From positions 1 through 64,000 of the forward strand of contig JAJDAG010000032.1 of NCBI GenBank assembly GCA_029262005.1: a stretch of DNA of 64,000 bases, given 5' to 3'. Source of the DNA: Candidatus Zhuqueibacterota bacterium (GTDB lineage Bacteria > Zhuqueibacterota > Zhuqueibacteria > Oceanimicrobiales > Oceanimicrobiaceae). The notes under the pieces are model-generated. The model was not told the origin of the DNA. It saw only the letters and a list, made by a program, of their open reading frames with translations, and searched no databases. This document shows positions 16,363 to 26,200 of this stretch, one piece after another. Position 1 is the first letter of the stretch. Each line of letters starts with the position of its first letter. A program made the translations under genes and the position numbers.

Positions 16363-17417
16363 AAAGACAAATAAAACTCATTTTTTGCTCAATTCTTTAC
16401 TATTCCGGCCTGTTTGGTCTTATTCGATTTGCACAGCGCCTGAGCGGACGAAAATTAACGGTGCTTACTTTCCACCGTGTTACTACTGAGAATACAGCAA
16501 ATTATCATCAGGGATTGACCACCATTAGTATTTCCTCCGCAAATTTCAGTCATCTCATAAATTTTGTTCGGAAACACTATACAGTCATTTCTTTGGGTGA
16601 CTATCTGCGGATGGTTGAAAAGCAAGAAACGCTGCCTGCAAACAGCATAATCCTCTCTTTTGATGACGGCTACCGGGACGTGTTGAAAAATGCAGTGCCT
16701 GTTTTGCAAAAACAAGGACTCCCGGCCATTCTTTTTGTGCCAACTGCTGCAATCGATGCCGGCCAGACATTTTGGTGGGATGCACTTTTTGCCTTGCTAC
16801 AAAATGGCTCGGCTGCCGGTTTTAATACCACGGTTTCTGCGGATCCGGCAGTTCAGCCATATCTGAAAAGAGTAGAAAATATATTGAATATGGAAAATGG
16901 CACGCGCCAGACAGAAATATTTGCCTTTATTGATGGCTTGCAGACTGTCAATGCCGAAATAAGAGAGCGCGTCCTGCACTACCTGCTTAAAGGACAATCT
17001 CGTATTCATGCACAGGGTGATTCATTTCCACAGGTGTTGACATGGGATGAGATCAGACAGTGTACGATATCGGGTTTCGAGATTGGCTCACATACTGTTA
17101 CACATCAGTTTTTGACTTCGGTGCCACAATCAGATGCAGAATATGAAATTGTAAAGTCCAAGTCAAAACTAGAGCTTTTTCTTGGCAGCGAAGTAACCAG
17201 TTTCTCCTATCCTGGCGGTCATCATGATGGCAATACGGCGCTGCTTGTTGAAAAGGCGGCGTACTCATGTGCATTCACCTCAGTTGAGGGTTTGAATTCC
17301 ACCAACACAAACAGGTTTAAGCTTAAACGAATAAATGTCTCAGATGATAACCTGATTACTGCCAGTGGTAGATTTTCACCAGTGATTGCAGCATGGAGTC
17401 TTTTCCTCAGGTGGTAG
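16359..17417 (+). CDS. Polysaccharide deacetylase (NodB-type, CE4 family)
   Basis: The 352-residue protein has an N-terminal hydrophobic stretch, then the CE4 metal-dependent deacetylase fold. Motif 1 is SFDDGYRD near residue 106. Motif 2 is GSHTVTHQFL near residue 244, giving the two metal-binding histidines. A later FSYPGGHHDG matches the family's C-terminal motif. Its likely role is removal of N- or O-acetyl groups from a glycan. It overlaps both neighbours: 4 bases with the fusion gene and 25 bases with the glycosyltransferase after it. A second member lies at 53355. Confidence 0.87.
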   Translation: MKRQIKLIFCSILYYSGLFGLIRFAQRLSGRKLTVLTFHRVTTENTANYHQGLTTISISSANFSHLINFVRKHYTVISLGDYLRMVEKQETLPANSIILSFDDGYRDVLKNAVPVLQKQGLPAILFVPTAAIDAGQTFWWDALFALLQNGSAAGFNTTVSADPAVQPYLKRVENILNMENGTRQTEIFAFIDGLQTVNAEIRERVLHYLLKGQSRIHAQGDSFPQVLTWDEIRQCTISGFEIGSHTVTHQFLTSVPQSDAEYEIVKSKSKLELFLGSEVTSFSYPGGHHDGNTALLVEKAAYSCAFTSVEGLNSTNTNRFKLKRINVSDDNLITASGRFSPVIAAWSLFLRW

Positions 17418-18574
17418 CTGAAAACCGCAAGACTTCGACACGAAGAATAAAGATACTGTTTTTTATTGATTTTTTGCACGGGTTTGGTGGCACGGAGCGG
17501 CATTTATTTAATCTGGCCGGCAGGTTGAATCGTGATCGGTTTGAATGCACAGTTTGTCCTTTCCGTTTTAACTCTGAGACCATTGAAATTTTTCGGAATG
17601 CGGGTATTGAAGTTGTTCCGGCGCCTTTCAGCCGAATTTACGGCCTGTCTGCCATAAAGCAGGCTCGCCGACTTACCCGGTTTATTCGGGAACGTCGGTT
17701 CGATGTTGTGCAAACATTTAATATTGATTCAGATATTTATGGTACACTCGTCGCCCGCTTGGCCGGGGGGCCGGTCGTAATTGGCAGTCGCCGTGATTTA
17801 GGGGCATTTCGTAAGAACCGACATATTAAAATTACCAAAATCACGAATCAATATATCAGGCATTTTTTGGCAGTTTGTGAGTCGGTAGCAAGAAGCATGA
17901 CGGAGCGGGAGGCTGTTCCGGCAAGCAAAATAACCACTGTGTATAATGGCTTTGATCTTGCAACTCTGAAAACTATCAACCAGGCTAGAGTCGCAAAGTT
18001 GAGGGCGGCACTTGACCTGGGCCCGAATAGCTTTGTTATTGGCAATGTATCGCATTTTCGACCTGAAAAGGGACACGATATTTTCCTGGAGGCCATTGCC
18101 AAAATTCGCAATCAGATTCCGGATTTGCGAGTGCTTATGCTTGGAGGGAGTGCCGGAAGCACGTTACAGGCTAGGTATCGCCAAAAAATTAAAGATCAAA
18201 AACTGGGCGATCACCTGTTTATGCCGGGATATATTGACCATGTTTTGGACTATTTGGCTGTAATGGATATTGGTTGTCTGACTCCGGTGAGTAATGAAGG
18301 ATTTTCCAATGCGATTTTGGAACAAATGGCCATGGGAATTCCTGTGATAGCAAGCGACATAGGCGGCAATGCGGAAGCCGTTGCGGATGGTGAGTCAGGC
18401 TTCATCGTTCCGGTCAATGATGCAGATGCTGTTGCCGATGCAATTTTAAAGCTTTACCACAATCATGATTTGAGAAAACAGTTTGGTGATGAAGCCCGGC
18501 GTCGGGTAGAAACTGAATTTAGCATGGACAAAATGATTGAGCGCATGGAATCCTTCTATTTTAGCCTGAACTGA
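17393..18574 (+). CDS. Glycosyltransferase family 4
   Basis: This is a 393-residue GT-B enzyme. An N-terminal acceptor-site motif (HGFGGTERHLFNLA, near residue 30) and a C-terminal donor-binding region (GNVSHFRPEKGHDIFLEAI; LTPVSNEGFSNAILEQMAMG; PVIASDIGGNAE) identify the family. The EX7E-type Glu pair lies in NEGFSNAILEQ. Substrates cannot be told from sequence. The first 25 bases overlap the end of the deacetylase gene, so the two are probably translated together. Confidence 0.9.
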   Translation: MESFPQVVAENRKTSTRRIKILFFIDFLHGFGGTERHLFNLAGRLNRDRFECTVCPFRFNSETIEIFRNAGIEVVPAPFSRIYGLSAIKQARRLTRFIRERRFDVVQTFNIDSDIYGTLVARLAGGPVVIGSRRDLGAFRKNRHIKITKITNQYIRHFLAVCESVARSMTEREAVPASKITTVYNGFDLATLKTINQARVAKLRAALDLGPNSFVIGNVSHFRPEKGHDIFLEAIAKIRNQIPDLRVLMLGGSAGSTLQARYRQKIKDQKLGDHLFMPGYIDHVLDYLAVMDIGCLTPVSNEGFSNAILEQMAMGIPVIASDIGGNAEAVADGESGFIVPVNDADAVADAILKLYHNHDLRKQFGDEARRRVETEFSMDKMIERMESFYFSLN

Positions 18575-18636
18575 GTGATTTGATTTTAGCATAAATTAAT
18601 GAAATAATATTGGTCATAATTAGTGGAGTTGGATGT

Positions 18637-18855
18637 ATGAGCACTGAAGAAAGAGAAGACACAATGCAATACAAAGTGGTCTTAAATCATGAGGAGCAAT
18701 ACTCAATCTGGCCTGCAGATCGAGAAAACGCTCTTGGCTGGAAAGATGCCGGTAAAAGCGGTTCAAAAGAAGAGTGCCTGGCTTACATAGAAGAAGTTTG
18801 GACGGACATGCGCCCCTTGAGCTTGCGCAAGCAAATGGAACAATCCGGAAACTAA
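18637..18855 (+). CDS. MbtH-like NRPS accessory protein
   Basis: The 72-residue protein matches the MbtH family from end to end: [19 protein letters not shown], a central Gly and [12 protein letters not shown], then TDMRPLSLR. MbtH-like proteins bind adenylation domains and are often needed for their folding or activity. The preferred start is the ATG at 18637, which has GGAG at 18625-18628. The usual Pro before the GW pair is replaced (NALGW). It lies 4.4 kb upstream of the first NRPS, the first sign of peptide synthesis in the locus. Confidence 0.92.
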   Translation: MSTEEREDTMQYKVVLNHEEQYSIWPADRENALGWKDAGKSGSKEECLAYIEEVWTDMRPLSLRKQMEQSGN

Positions 18856-18884
18856 TCCGGAATAACAGGTTCGATTCGATAAAT

Positions 18885-20108
18885 ATGAAATCCTGTATCA
18901 TAATAACCTTCCCGCATGCACTTGGCGTGCCCGGTGGTGGAACACACGATTGTCTGCAGACGGCGCTGCACTTGCAGGTTGCCGGAGCAGATGTCATTGT
19001 GGTTGCCGTTGCCAGTCACACCATATCACGGTACCCGCGCTCAGAGCCACCGCCGGAACAGCGTGGCAATGCGGCTATTTCTGAATTGGAGGCCAAAGGC
19101 ATTGAAGTCATCTATGTCAAGCAGAATCGGTTTCATTACCTGCTCGACGGGTTGGCTGTGCGGCGTGCTGTAGCCGAAATAATTCGCTCAAGAAAGGTGG
19201 ATGCTGTTTTTGGTTGGCATCAGGAAGTGGCATTTCTCAGTCCTTTATTGCGTGCCAACGGAATTCTGTTCGGCATGATAGCCACAAATGGCAACTACGC
19301 GGCATGGTATGACGCGGCCCGTGGCGTGAGAAAGGTCATACAAAATTTCGCTGTCGTACGCCAGTTGCAGTCTGCTGACATTGTTTTTGCCCGCTCGAAT
19401 TTTATGAAAAACCTCATTTCGGAGCTTTTTTCACTTGATGTGCATCGTATTCATGTGGTGTATTGCGGCATAGAGCCGATCTTTGGACACATGGAGCGCG
19501 TATTCTCAACCGAGTTGACGCGCTTTCTTTTTTTTGGATGGTTCATTCCGGAAAAAGGACTATTTGACGTGCTGGAGGCACTTGGCAAAGTGACGGCAAG
19601 GGGGCATGTAAATTGGACGTTAAGGATAGCCGGTTGGGGTGATGAAAAAAAAGTGCGTCAAGTGGCTGGTGAACATGGTGTGGCTGATCACATTGTCATG
19701 CTGGGCAAACTTGACCGGCCGGAATTGATTAATGAATTAGGCGAAGCGCAACTAGCAATCCTCCCCTCATATGCCGAATCCTTCGGACTTGCAGTGGCTG
19801 AAGCCCAGCTTGCAGGCTTGCCGGTTATCGCTTATGAAGTGGGTGGCGTACCCGAGGTTGTTGAAAAAGGTGTAACCGGCTGGTTGACGCCAATGGCAGA
19901 TAAAAATCTTCTTGCTGATGCCATTATTGCGGCAGTGAGCCAACCAAAAGAAACTTATGAAATGGGACTGGCCGGCCGTGGCCGTGTTAGTAAATGCTTC
20001 AATTGGCAGCACACCGGCGAATTGATGCTGGACTGTCTGCAGAAAGTAAAAATGAATGACAATGACAGGGTGGGGTGCCGAGGGGCCGTAATGAGGGCTA
20101 ACGCGTGA
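18885..20108 (+). CDS. Glycosyltransferase family 4, paralogue of the gene at 21888
   Basis: The 407-residue GT-B enzyme starts at the ATG at 18885 (MKSCIIITFPHALGVPGGG); the longer open frame before it overlaps the MbtH gene. The donor region has FFGWFIPEKGLFDVLEAL and SYAESFGLAVAEAQLAGLPVI. It resembles the protein encoded at 21888 over its whole length, including LDGLAVRRA, EKG/TKG-xDxxxALGK and an FNW near the C-terminus, so the two arose by duplication. The stop overlaps the following GTG by four bases. Confidence 0.88.
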   Translation: MKSCIIITFPHALGVPGGGTHDCLQTALHLQVAGADVIVVAVASHTISRYPRSEPPPEQRGNAAISELEAKGIEVIYVKQNRFHYLLDGLAVRRAVAEIIRSRKVDAVFGWHQEVAFLSPLLRANGILFGMIATNGNYAAWYDAARGVRKVIQNFAVVRQLQSADIVFARSNFMKNLISELFSLDVHRIHVVYCGIEPIFGHMERVFSTELTRFLFFGWFIPEKGLFDVLEALGKVTARGHVNWTLRIAGWGDEKKVRQVAGEHGVADHIVMLGKLDRPELINELGEAQLAILPSYAESFGLAVAEAQLAGLPVIAYEVGGVPEVVEKGVTGWLTPMADKNLLADAIIAAVSQPKETYEMGLAGRGRVSKCFNWQHTGELMLDCLQKVKMNDNDRVGCRGAVMRANA

Positions 20109-20956
20109 TTGATATGAAAACAAAGACGATTGAAAAAAGCGGCAAACAAAGCCGTATAGAACTGGTTGAAGATTACTTTGGGACACATGCTGACTACTGG
20201 TCCAACGCCTATCTCAAGCCTGACAATGTTGGCGATTTGGTGCTTCTGGACAGAAAAACGATTGCTATGGATTTTCTGCTAGCGCATTTAAAGCCGGATG
20301 CTGTTGTTCTTGATGCGGGTTGTGGTGCCGGTCTGGCTACCCTTGATTTGTTGCAAAAGGGATTTGTAGTTCGAGCTTATGATGTTTCGGAAAAGATGCT
20401 CAACTTGTGCCAGGCGACTCTGGATAGTGCCAAAATCCCGGAGGAGCTTTATTCACTTCACTGTGGCGATCTGTTTGCCGCCGATTTGCAAGATCACTCC
20501 TTTGACGCAATTGTTGCGCTTGGATTTCTACAATATCAGGCAGATGAAGGCAAGGCACTGCGTGCACTGAACAGGTTACTCAAACCGGGTGGCATTCTGG
20601 TTGTTTCTGGTCCGGTTAAGGTTAGGTTGACGGAGTACTTTGGCCTGTCCGCCATCTATTATAAGTTGAGAGATTTGGTGAAAAAGACTGAACCGCACCC
20701 GGAATTGGCCGTACTCAATGCAATTTCAACACACTATTATAGTGTGGGCCGCTACAAAAAACTGCTGAGCAATTCGGATTTTAAATTGATCGAATATAAA
20801 GGTCACGGTTTTATAAATTTTGCAATTTTTCGGGATTGGACTAGTCGTGGTCAGCATCTCATTTATCGTCTTTTTAAGCGTCTGTCTGGCTTTTTGCCAA
20901 TTGGTAGATTTGGGAATGACATGGTTGTTTTGGCCCAAAAGCGCGACGAAGCTTAA
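20105..20956 (+). CDS. Class I SAM-dependent methyltransferase
   Basis: The 283-residue protein shows the SAM-binding motif VLDAGCGAGLATLDL near residue 68, a YDVS acidic loop and GGILVVSG at the post-motif strand. The substrate is not visible. It sits between two duplicated glycosyltransferases and before a PIG-L deacetylase, so a sugar or lipid-linked intermediate is likely. The GTG at 20105 overlaps the previous stop; an ATG at 20114 is the alternative start. Confidence 0.85.
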   Translation: MIDMKTKTIEKSGKQSRIELVEDYFGTHADYWSNAYLKPDNVGDLVLLDRKTIAMDFLLAHLKPDAVVLDAGCGAGLATLDLLQKGFVVRAYDVSEKMLNLCQATLDSAKIPEELYSLHCGDLFAADLQDHSFDAIVALGFLQYQADEGKALRALNRLLKPGGILVVSGPVKVRLTEYFGLSAIYYKLRDLVKKTEPHPELAVLNAISTHYYSVGRYKKLLSNSDFKLIEYKGHGFINFAIFRDWTSRGQHLIYRLFKRLSGFLPIGRFGNDMVVLAQKRDEA

Positions 20957-20958
20957 GC

Positions 20959-21837
20959 ATGTTCCATTTCCTGAAACGAAAGGCAAAAAGTGCCTTGCGC
21001 AGAGTTGCTCTGCGATATGCCCCACCGGAAGTGATGGTGCTTCTACGCCGGTTCGAAGCACGCAATGGTGCCTTTCCCCAAAAAAATGTTCAAGTTGAAA
21101 GTTCGGTTCCTGCTGAATCCGTGCTTGTGCTTTCGCCGCATCCGGATGATGAAGCCATTGGACTGGGGGGCGTGCTCAGTAAGCATTTAGCGCAAGGGGA
21201 TGAGTGCACAGTTCTCTACATGACCAATGGCCGCGGGCTTGGCTCAACAAATGATGATCTGCCAAACATACGAAAAAAAGAAGCTGAATCTGTTGCCAGG
21301 GAATTTGGCTTCGAGCAGATTTTTTGGGATGTTGAAGATATGGCTTTGACTAATGATGATAAAACAGTGTCTTCGCTGCGAAAGATTCTTGACAAACTCA
21401 AACCATCATCGGTGTATTTGCCCTCATTTTTCGATCATCATTTTGATCATTTTGCCGCAAATCAGATTTTGGTTGACGCACTGGGTAAAAGCAGCCACGG
21501 GGATATTACCGTGTATGGTTACGAGGTTTGGGATAACATGCCTTTCCCGAATTTAATTGTTGATATTTCCAGGAATTTTGAACAAAAGGCCGCCATGCTC
21601 AGGCTTTACGTAGAGCCGATGCAAGCGACTGATTTTATCGAGTTGTGCCGCTGCCGCAACGCTTTGCACTACACGCTGAACATTGACAGCCGCATTCTCA
21701 AATCCCGTGGATATGCAGAAGCATTTTATCGTTTTGACGCCAAAAGTTACTGTGCGGCGTTCATGGCTGCGATGCAGGCGATGCAAGACAGTCGTAGCAT
21801 GTTGCCTGCACATGTTCGCCAGGAACTGTTGTCCTGA
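20959..21837 (+). CDS. PIG-L family deacetylase, longer form
   Basis: The 292-residue enzyme has a basic N-terminal extension of about 50 residues before LSPHPDDEAIGLGG, the metal-binding motif. The second histidine motif lies in FFDHHFDHFAAN. LmbE-type enzymes remove acetyl groups from amino sugars. It begins two bases after the methyltransferase stop. It differs clearly from the shorter PIG-L enzyme at 11610, suggesting two deacetylation steps in the locus. Confidence 0.88.
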   Translation: MFHFLKRKAKSALRRVALRYAPPEVMVLLRRFEARNGAFPQKNVQVESSVPAESVLVLSPHPDDEAIGLGGVLSKHLAQGDECTVLYMTNGRGLGSTNDDLPNIRKKEAESVAREFGFEQIFWDVEDMALTNDDKTVSSLRKILDKLKPSSVYLPSFFDHHFDHFAANQILVDALGKSSHGDITVYGYEVWDNMPFPNLIVDISRNFEQKAAMLRLYVEPMQATDFIELCRCRNALHYTLNIDSRILKSRGYAEAFYRFDAKSYCAAFMAAMQAMQDSRSMLPAHVRQELLS

Positions 21838-21887
21838 ATTTGTCCCGTATCCATAAAAGATAGAAAATAAATTTAGCAGGAACTGAA

Positions 21888-23198
21888 TTGCAGATTTCAC
21901 CAAACAAATTGAACAAATCACAGCGCGATGACGCTGCATGCTTATCAGTCGTTATCACCTATCCTTTCCCAATAGGGCAGGCAAGTGGTGGTTCCAGGAT
22001 GACCCGCGAAATTGCCCGTAATCTCGGGCGCCTGGGCGTGAAGGTTGTAATCATGCCTGTGTCATCAAACGCACGCAAACCAATTTTCCCGCGGGCAGAA
22101 GTAGAAAGGGAATCGCTCGGCTTTCAGTTTGACAGTGAACTGGCAGAGGATGGCGTGGAAGTGTTGCGGGTAGCGCAGCATCAATTTCATTTACAACTGG
22201 ATGGGTTGGCAGTACGACGGGCATTGAATGAGCTGTTAAAAACGCGTCATATAGATTGTGTGCTCAGTTATTATAATGAGGGCGCCTTTTTACACTCGTT
22301 TTTACGCGCCAGGAATATAAAATTCGGATACATCGCCACCTGGCAGTCATACGCCTGGGGCAAAGTTGCTGCCGACAGTCAAAGGCGCCTGAGTGGTCTG
22401 GTTGCTAAAAAAACCTACGACCGCATTATTTCAAAGCCGCATAAACAAGCGGATATTTTATTTGCCACCTCCCGCTTTACCAGGGAAGAACTGATAGACG
22501 TGATCGGAGTCGCGCCCGAGCGCATTGTCGTTAACTATTTGGGTGTTGAATCGCACTTTGCCCGGATTCCTCGCAAACGACCAGACAAAATCACGCAGCT
22601 TGTTTATTTCGGTCGGATAGTTTTCACAAAAGGCATTATTGATGCCATAAAAGCACTCGGAAAACTCGCGGCCAGAGGAATAACGGATTGGAACTTTCGC
22701 GTGATTGGGGAAAGCGGCAAGCCCGCTCTTGCAGAAACAAAGCGATTGGCCGATGAATTAGGCATTTCGGATAAAATCAGCTATTGTGATGCGCTTGACG
22801 ACCAGGGCCTTTGCCGTGAACTAGAGCAAGCAGATCTGGCTATCATGCCTTCTTACTCCGAATCGTTTGGGTTGGCATTTGCAGAAGCGCAAGCAGCAGC
22901 CGTCCCGGTAGTTGCTTACAAAGTCGGTTCTTTATCTGAGGTGATTGAAGACGGCGTCACAGGTTGGCTTGCGCCTGTACACGACATTGAACACCTGGCC
23001 GGCTTGATTGAAAAAGCGCTCGCTGATCCGGATGGAACCTGGCAGGCGGGCCTGGCAGGCCGTGAGCGCGTTATACGCAAATTCAACTGGAAAAACACCA
23101 GCGCAACCATCATGAACAGCCTTGAGCAACTCCTGCAACGTGAAGCTGCGGCAACTGGGCAACATTCCCAGTCGGATAAATTCTTAATTTCTGCTTAA
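21888..23198 (+). CDS. Glycosyltransferase family 4, paralogue of the gene at 18885
   Basis: This GT-B enzyme has 436 residues. The TTG at 21888 is supported by AGGAA at 21878-21882. The donor-side motifs are YFGRIVFTKGIIDAIKALGK and SYSESFGLAFAEAQAAAVPVV. It aligns along its length with the 18885 product. The duplication brackets the methyltransferase and PIG-L genes, so the two enzymes probably add related sugars. It ends 10 bases before the first NRPS gene. Confidence 0.88.
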   Translation: MQISPNKLNKSQRDDAACLSVVITYPFPIGQASGGSRMTREIARNLGRLGVKVVIMPVSSNARKPIFPRAEVERESLGFQFDSELAEDGVEVLRVAQHQFHLQLDGLAVRRALNELLKTRHIDCVLSYYNEGAFLHSFLRARNIKFGYIATWQSYAWGKVAADSQRRLSGLVAKKTYDRIISKPHKQADILFATSRFTREELIDVIGVAPERIVVNYLGVESHFARIPRKRPDKITQLVYFGRIVFTKGIIDAIKALGKLAARGITDWNFRVIGESGKPALAETKRLADELGISDKISYCDALDDQGLCRELEQADLAIMPSYSESFGLAFAEAQAAAVPVVAYKVGSLSEVIEDGVTGWLAPVHDIEHLAGLIEKALADPDGTWQAGLAGRERVIRKFNWKNTSATIMNSLEQLLQREAAATGQHSQSDKFLISA

Positions 23199-23208
23199 CG
23201 AGGAAAAA

Positions 23209-26200
23209 ATGACACAACAGCAGGCTCCTGCTTCCACAGAAAAGGTAAATAGCAACCCTGAACTCAACGAGTCTTATTGGCGCGAAAAGCTCTCTGGTTT
23301 TATTGCGCCAACGCCCATCGCCATTGACAAGGGGATAAGCGTTCTTAACACATTAAGAAACGACTATCGCTCTGAGCAGATTTCTTTCACTGCCGAAGAA
23401 ACACGCAATTTACAATCCTTCGCACAGCAAAACAGCCTGACACTCACCAGTGTCGTCATGGGCTGCTGGGCATTATTGCTGCACCGCTGCAGTGGTGAAG
23501 AAGATATTTTGTTCGGCGCTACAGTAAGAAATATGAATGAAGACCCAAATCTGCTTGCAGCGCAGGTTGGTGTAATCAAATTGATTGTTCCTCATCACTC
23601 AAGTGCATTGACATGGTTCAAAGCGATTCAAAGCGATATTCAAGAGCAGGTAAGCCGTAGCCATGTATCGCTCGAAACGCTCAAAGCCTGCAGCGGCATC
23701 CCGACAGAACAGACACTGTTTGATAGTCTTTTGGTATTCGGCAACTTGGCCGAAGGCAACAATGCTGTTGAACAAGCGCTTGTAAGTCTTAAATGTCCAT
23801 TCGCGTTGACGATGGCGCAGGGTGCCGTGTTGTCACTCGTAATTTGCTATGCTGCTGCGCGCTTTGATAACAATGCTGTCGCCCGAATGCTTGGTCATAT
23901 GAAGACACTTCTTCTTTCTATTACCGAAAAGCCAGAACAGCCATTGTCGAATGTAAAGATGTTGACGGATGCGGAGCTGGACCAGATTCTTGTTCAGTGG
24001 AACGATAAGGCGGTTGCTTTCCCCAGCGAAATGTGCCTGCATCAACTGTTTGAGCGCAGCGTAGAAGCGTCGCCGGATAAAGTGGCAATGGTATTTGCCG
24101 GGGACACTTTAACCTATGCCGACCTAAATCGCCGTGCCAATCAAGTAGCGCGTTATTTGCAAAAGCTGGGTGTGGGTCCGGATGTGCTGGTCGCCGTTTT
24201 ACTGGAACGCTCTCTCGATATGATTGTCAGCATTGTCGCCATTGCCAAGGCCGGTGGTGCCTACGTACCCCTGGATCCATCTTATCCAAAAACACGTCTG
24301 GAATTTATGATTGCCGATACCCGGGCCGGGGTTCTTTTGACCCAACAGAGTCTGTTAGAGCAGATCGGTGATGTTGAAGCGCACATCGTTAACCTCGATT
24401 CAGAACGGGTTGTGATCGCCGCGGAGACTGATGCGAATATCAGCAGCGATGTAACCCCGGAACATCTTGCCTATGTCATCTTTACATCGGGTTCTACGGG
24501 CAAGCCCAAAGGAGCGGTACTCAATCACCGTGGCCGGGTAAACAACTTCTGTGATTTTAATAGAAGATACAATATCGGTTTAGAAGACCGTTTGCTGGGT
24601 TTGGCCTCTCTGAGTTTTGATATGTCGGCTTACGATATTTTCGGTACCCTTGCAGCAGGCGGCAGCAACATCATTGTCGAAGGTGAGGCCTTGTTAGAGC
24701 CGGGGCGCTGGGCTGAATTGATGCAGGAGCATAAAATTACTGTCTGGCATTCTGTGCCGGCACTGTTGGAAATGCTGGTCGACCACATTAGCGAACGCCC
24801 GGAAATGGCGCCGCAGTCCTTGCGGCTGGTGCTGCTTGGTGGCGACTGGATACCTGTGAGCTTGCCGGACCGGCTAAAGGCTCTGATCCCGGGCGTCAAG
24901 GTTGTAAGCATGGGCGGTGCAACCGAGTGTTCAATGGATTCAACTATTTACGATATAGAGGAAAAATCGTCTAACTGGAAAAGCATTCCTTACGGCGTTC
25001 CGATGGCAAACCAGCTTACTTATGTGCTTGATCGCGCTTTCAACCCTTTGCCTGTCGGGGTTGCCGGAGAACTTTATCTTGGCGGTATTGGCGTGGGCAG
25101 GGGGTATTACAATCGCCCCGAATTAACGGCTGAAAAGTTCATACCCAATCCTTTCAATGGCGTAGAAGGCGATAGAATGTACCGCACCGGCGACCTTGCG
25201 CGATATCGGCCCGATGGCAACCTTGAGTTGCTCGGACGTATCGATTTTCAAGTGAAAGTTCGTGGTTATCGTGTTGAATTGGGGGAAATCACTTCAACGC
25301 TTGCACAACATCCTGCGGTAAAGGAAGCCGTGGTTATTGCCAGGGATGATCGGCCTGACGATGAACCGGCGAAACGAAATAAGAGCCTGGTTGCCTATGT
25401 TGTGCCGGAGCAGAAAGAAGCTGCTACAACCACTGTTGAGGAGGAGGAGTTGCACGAGGGGCATATAACTCAGTGGCAGATGGTTTATGAGGAAATGTAT
25501 GGGCAGACTGAAAAAGAAAAGGATTTGACTTTCAACACCATTGGCTGGAATAGCAGTTATACGGGAATGCTGATTTCCGATGATGAAATGCGCGAATGGG
25601 TAGCCCAATCGGTCGGCCGGATTCTGGCTTTGAAACCACGCCGTTTGCTGGAAATCGCTTGCGGCAATGGCCTGCTTTTGTTCAGAGTGGCGCCTCAATG
25701 TGAAAAATATATGGGCATTGATTTTTCATCAGTTGCACTGAACCAAATTCAGGCTCAACTGTCCCGTCCGGGCAGTGAGATGCCACAAGTTGAGCTGTCC
25801 CAAAGATTGGCAGATAACTTTGAGGGCATCGCTACCGATTCTTACGATACGGTCGTGATAAATTCTGTTGTACAACTCTTTCCCGGAATCGATTACTTTG
25901 TAAGTGTTCTGGCAGGTGCCATTGACGCTGTGCAGCCGGGAGGACGCATTTACATAGGCGATGTCATTAGCTTTCAACAACTTGAGACATTTCACACATC
26001 GATTCAGTTGCATCAGGCTCCGGCTTCTCTTTCGCTGGCCGAATTCAGTCAACGTGTAAAAAAACAGATTTCACAAGAAGAGCAGATGTTTATCGATCCG
26101 GCATTTTTTCATGCACTGAAACATGAGTTTCCGAAAGTGAGCGCGGTTCAGATCCAGTTGCGACGCGGAAGGCATGAGAATGAAATGACCAAATTCCGTT

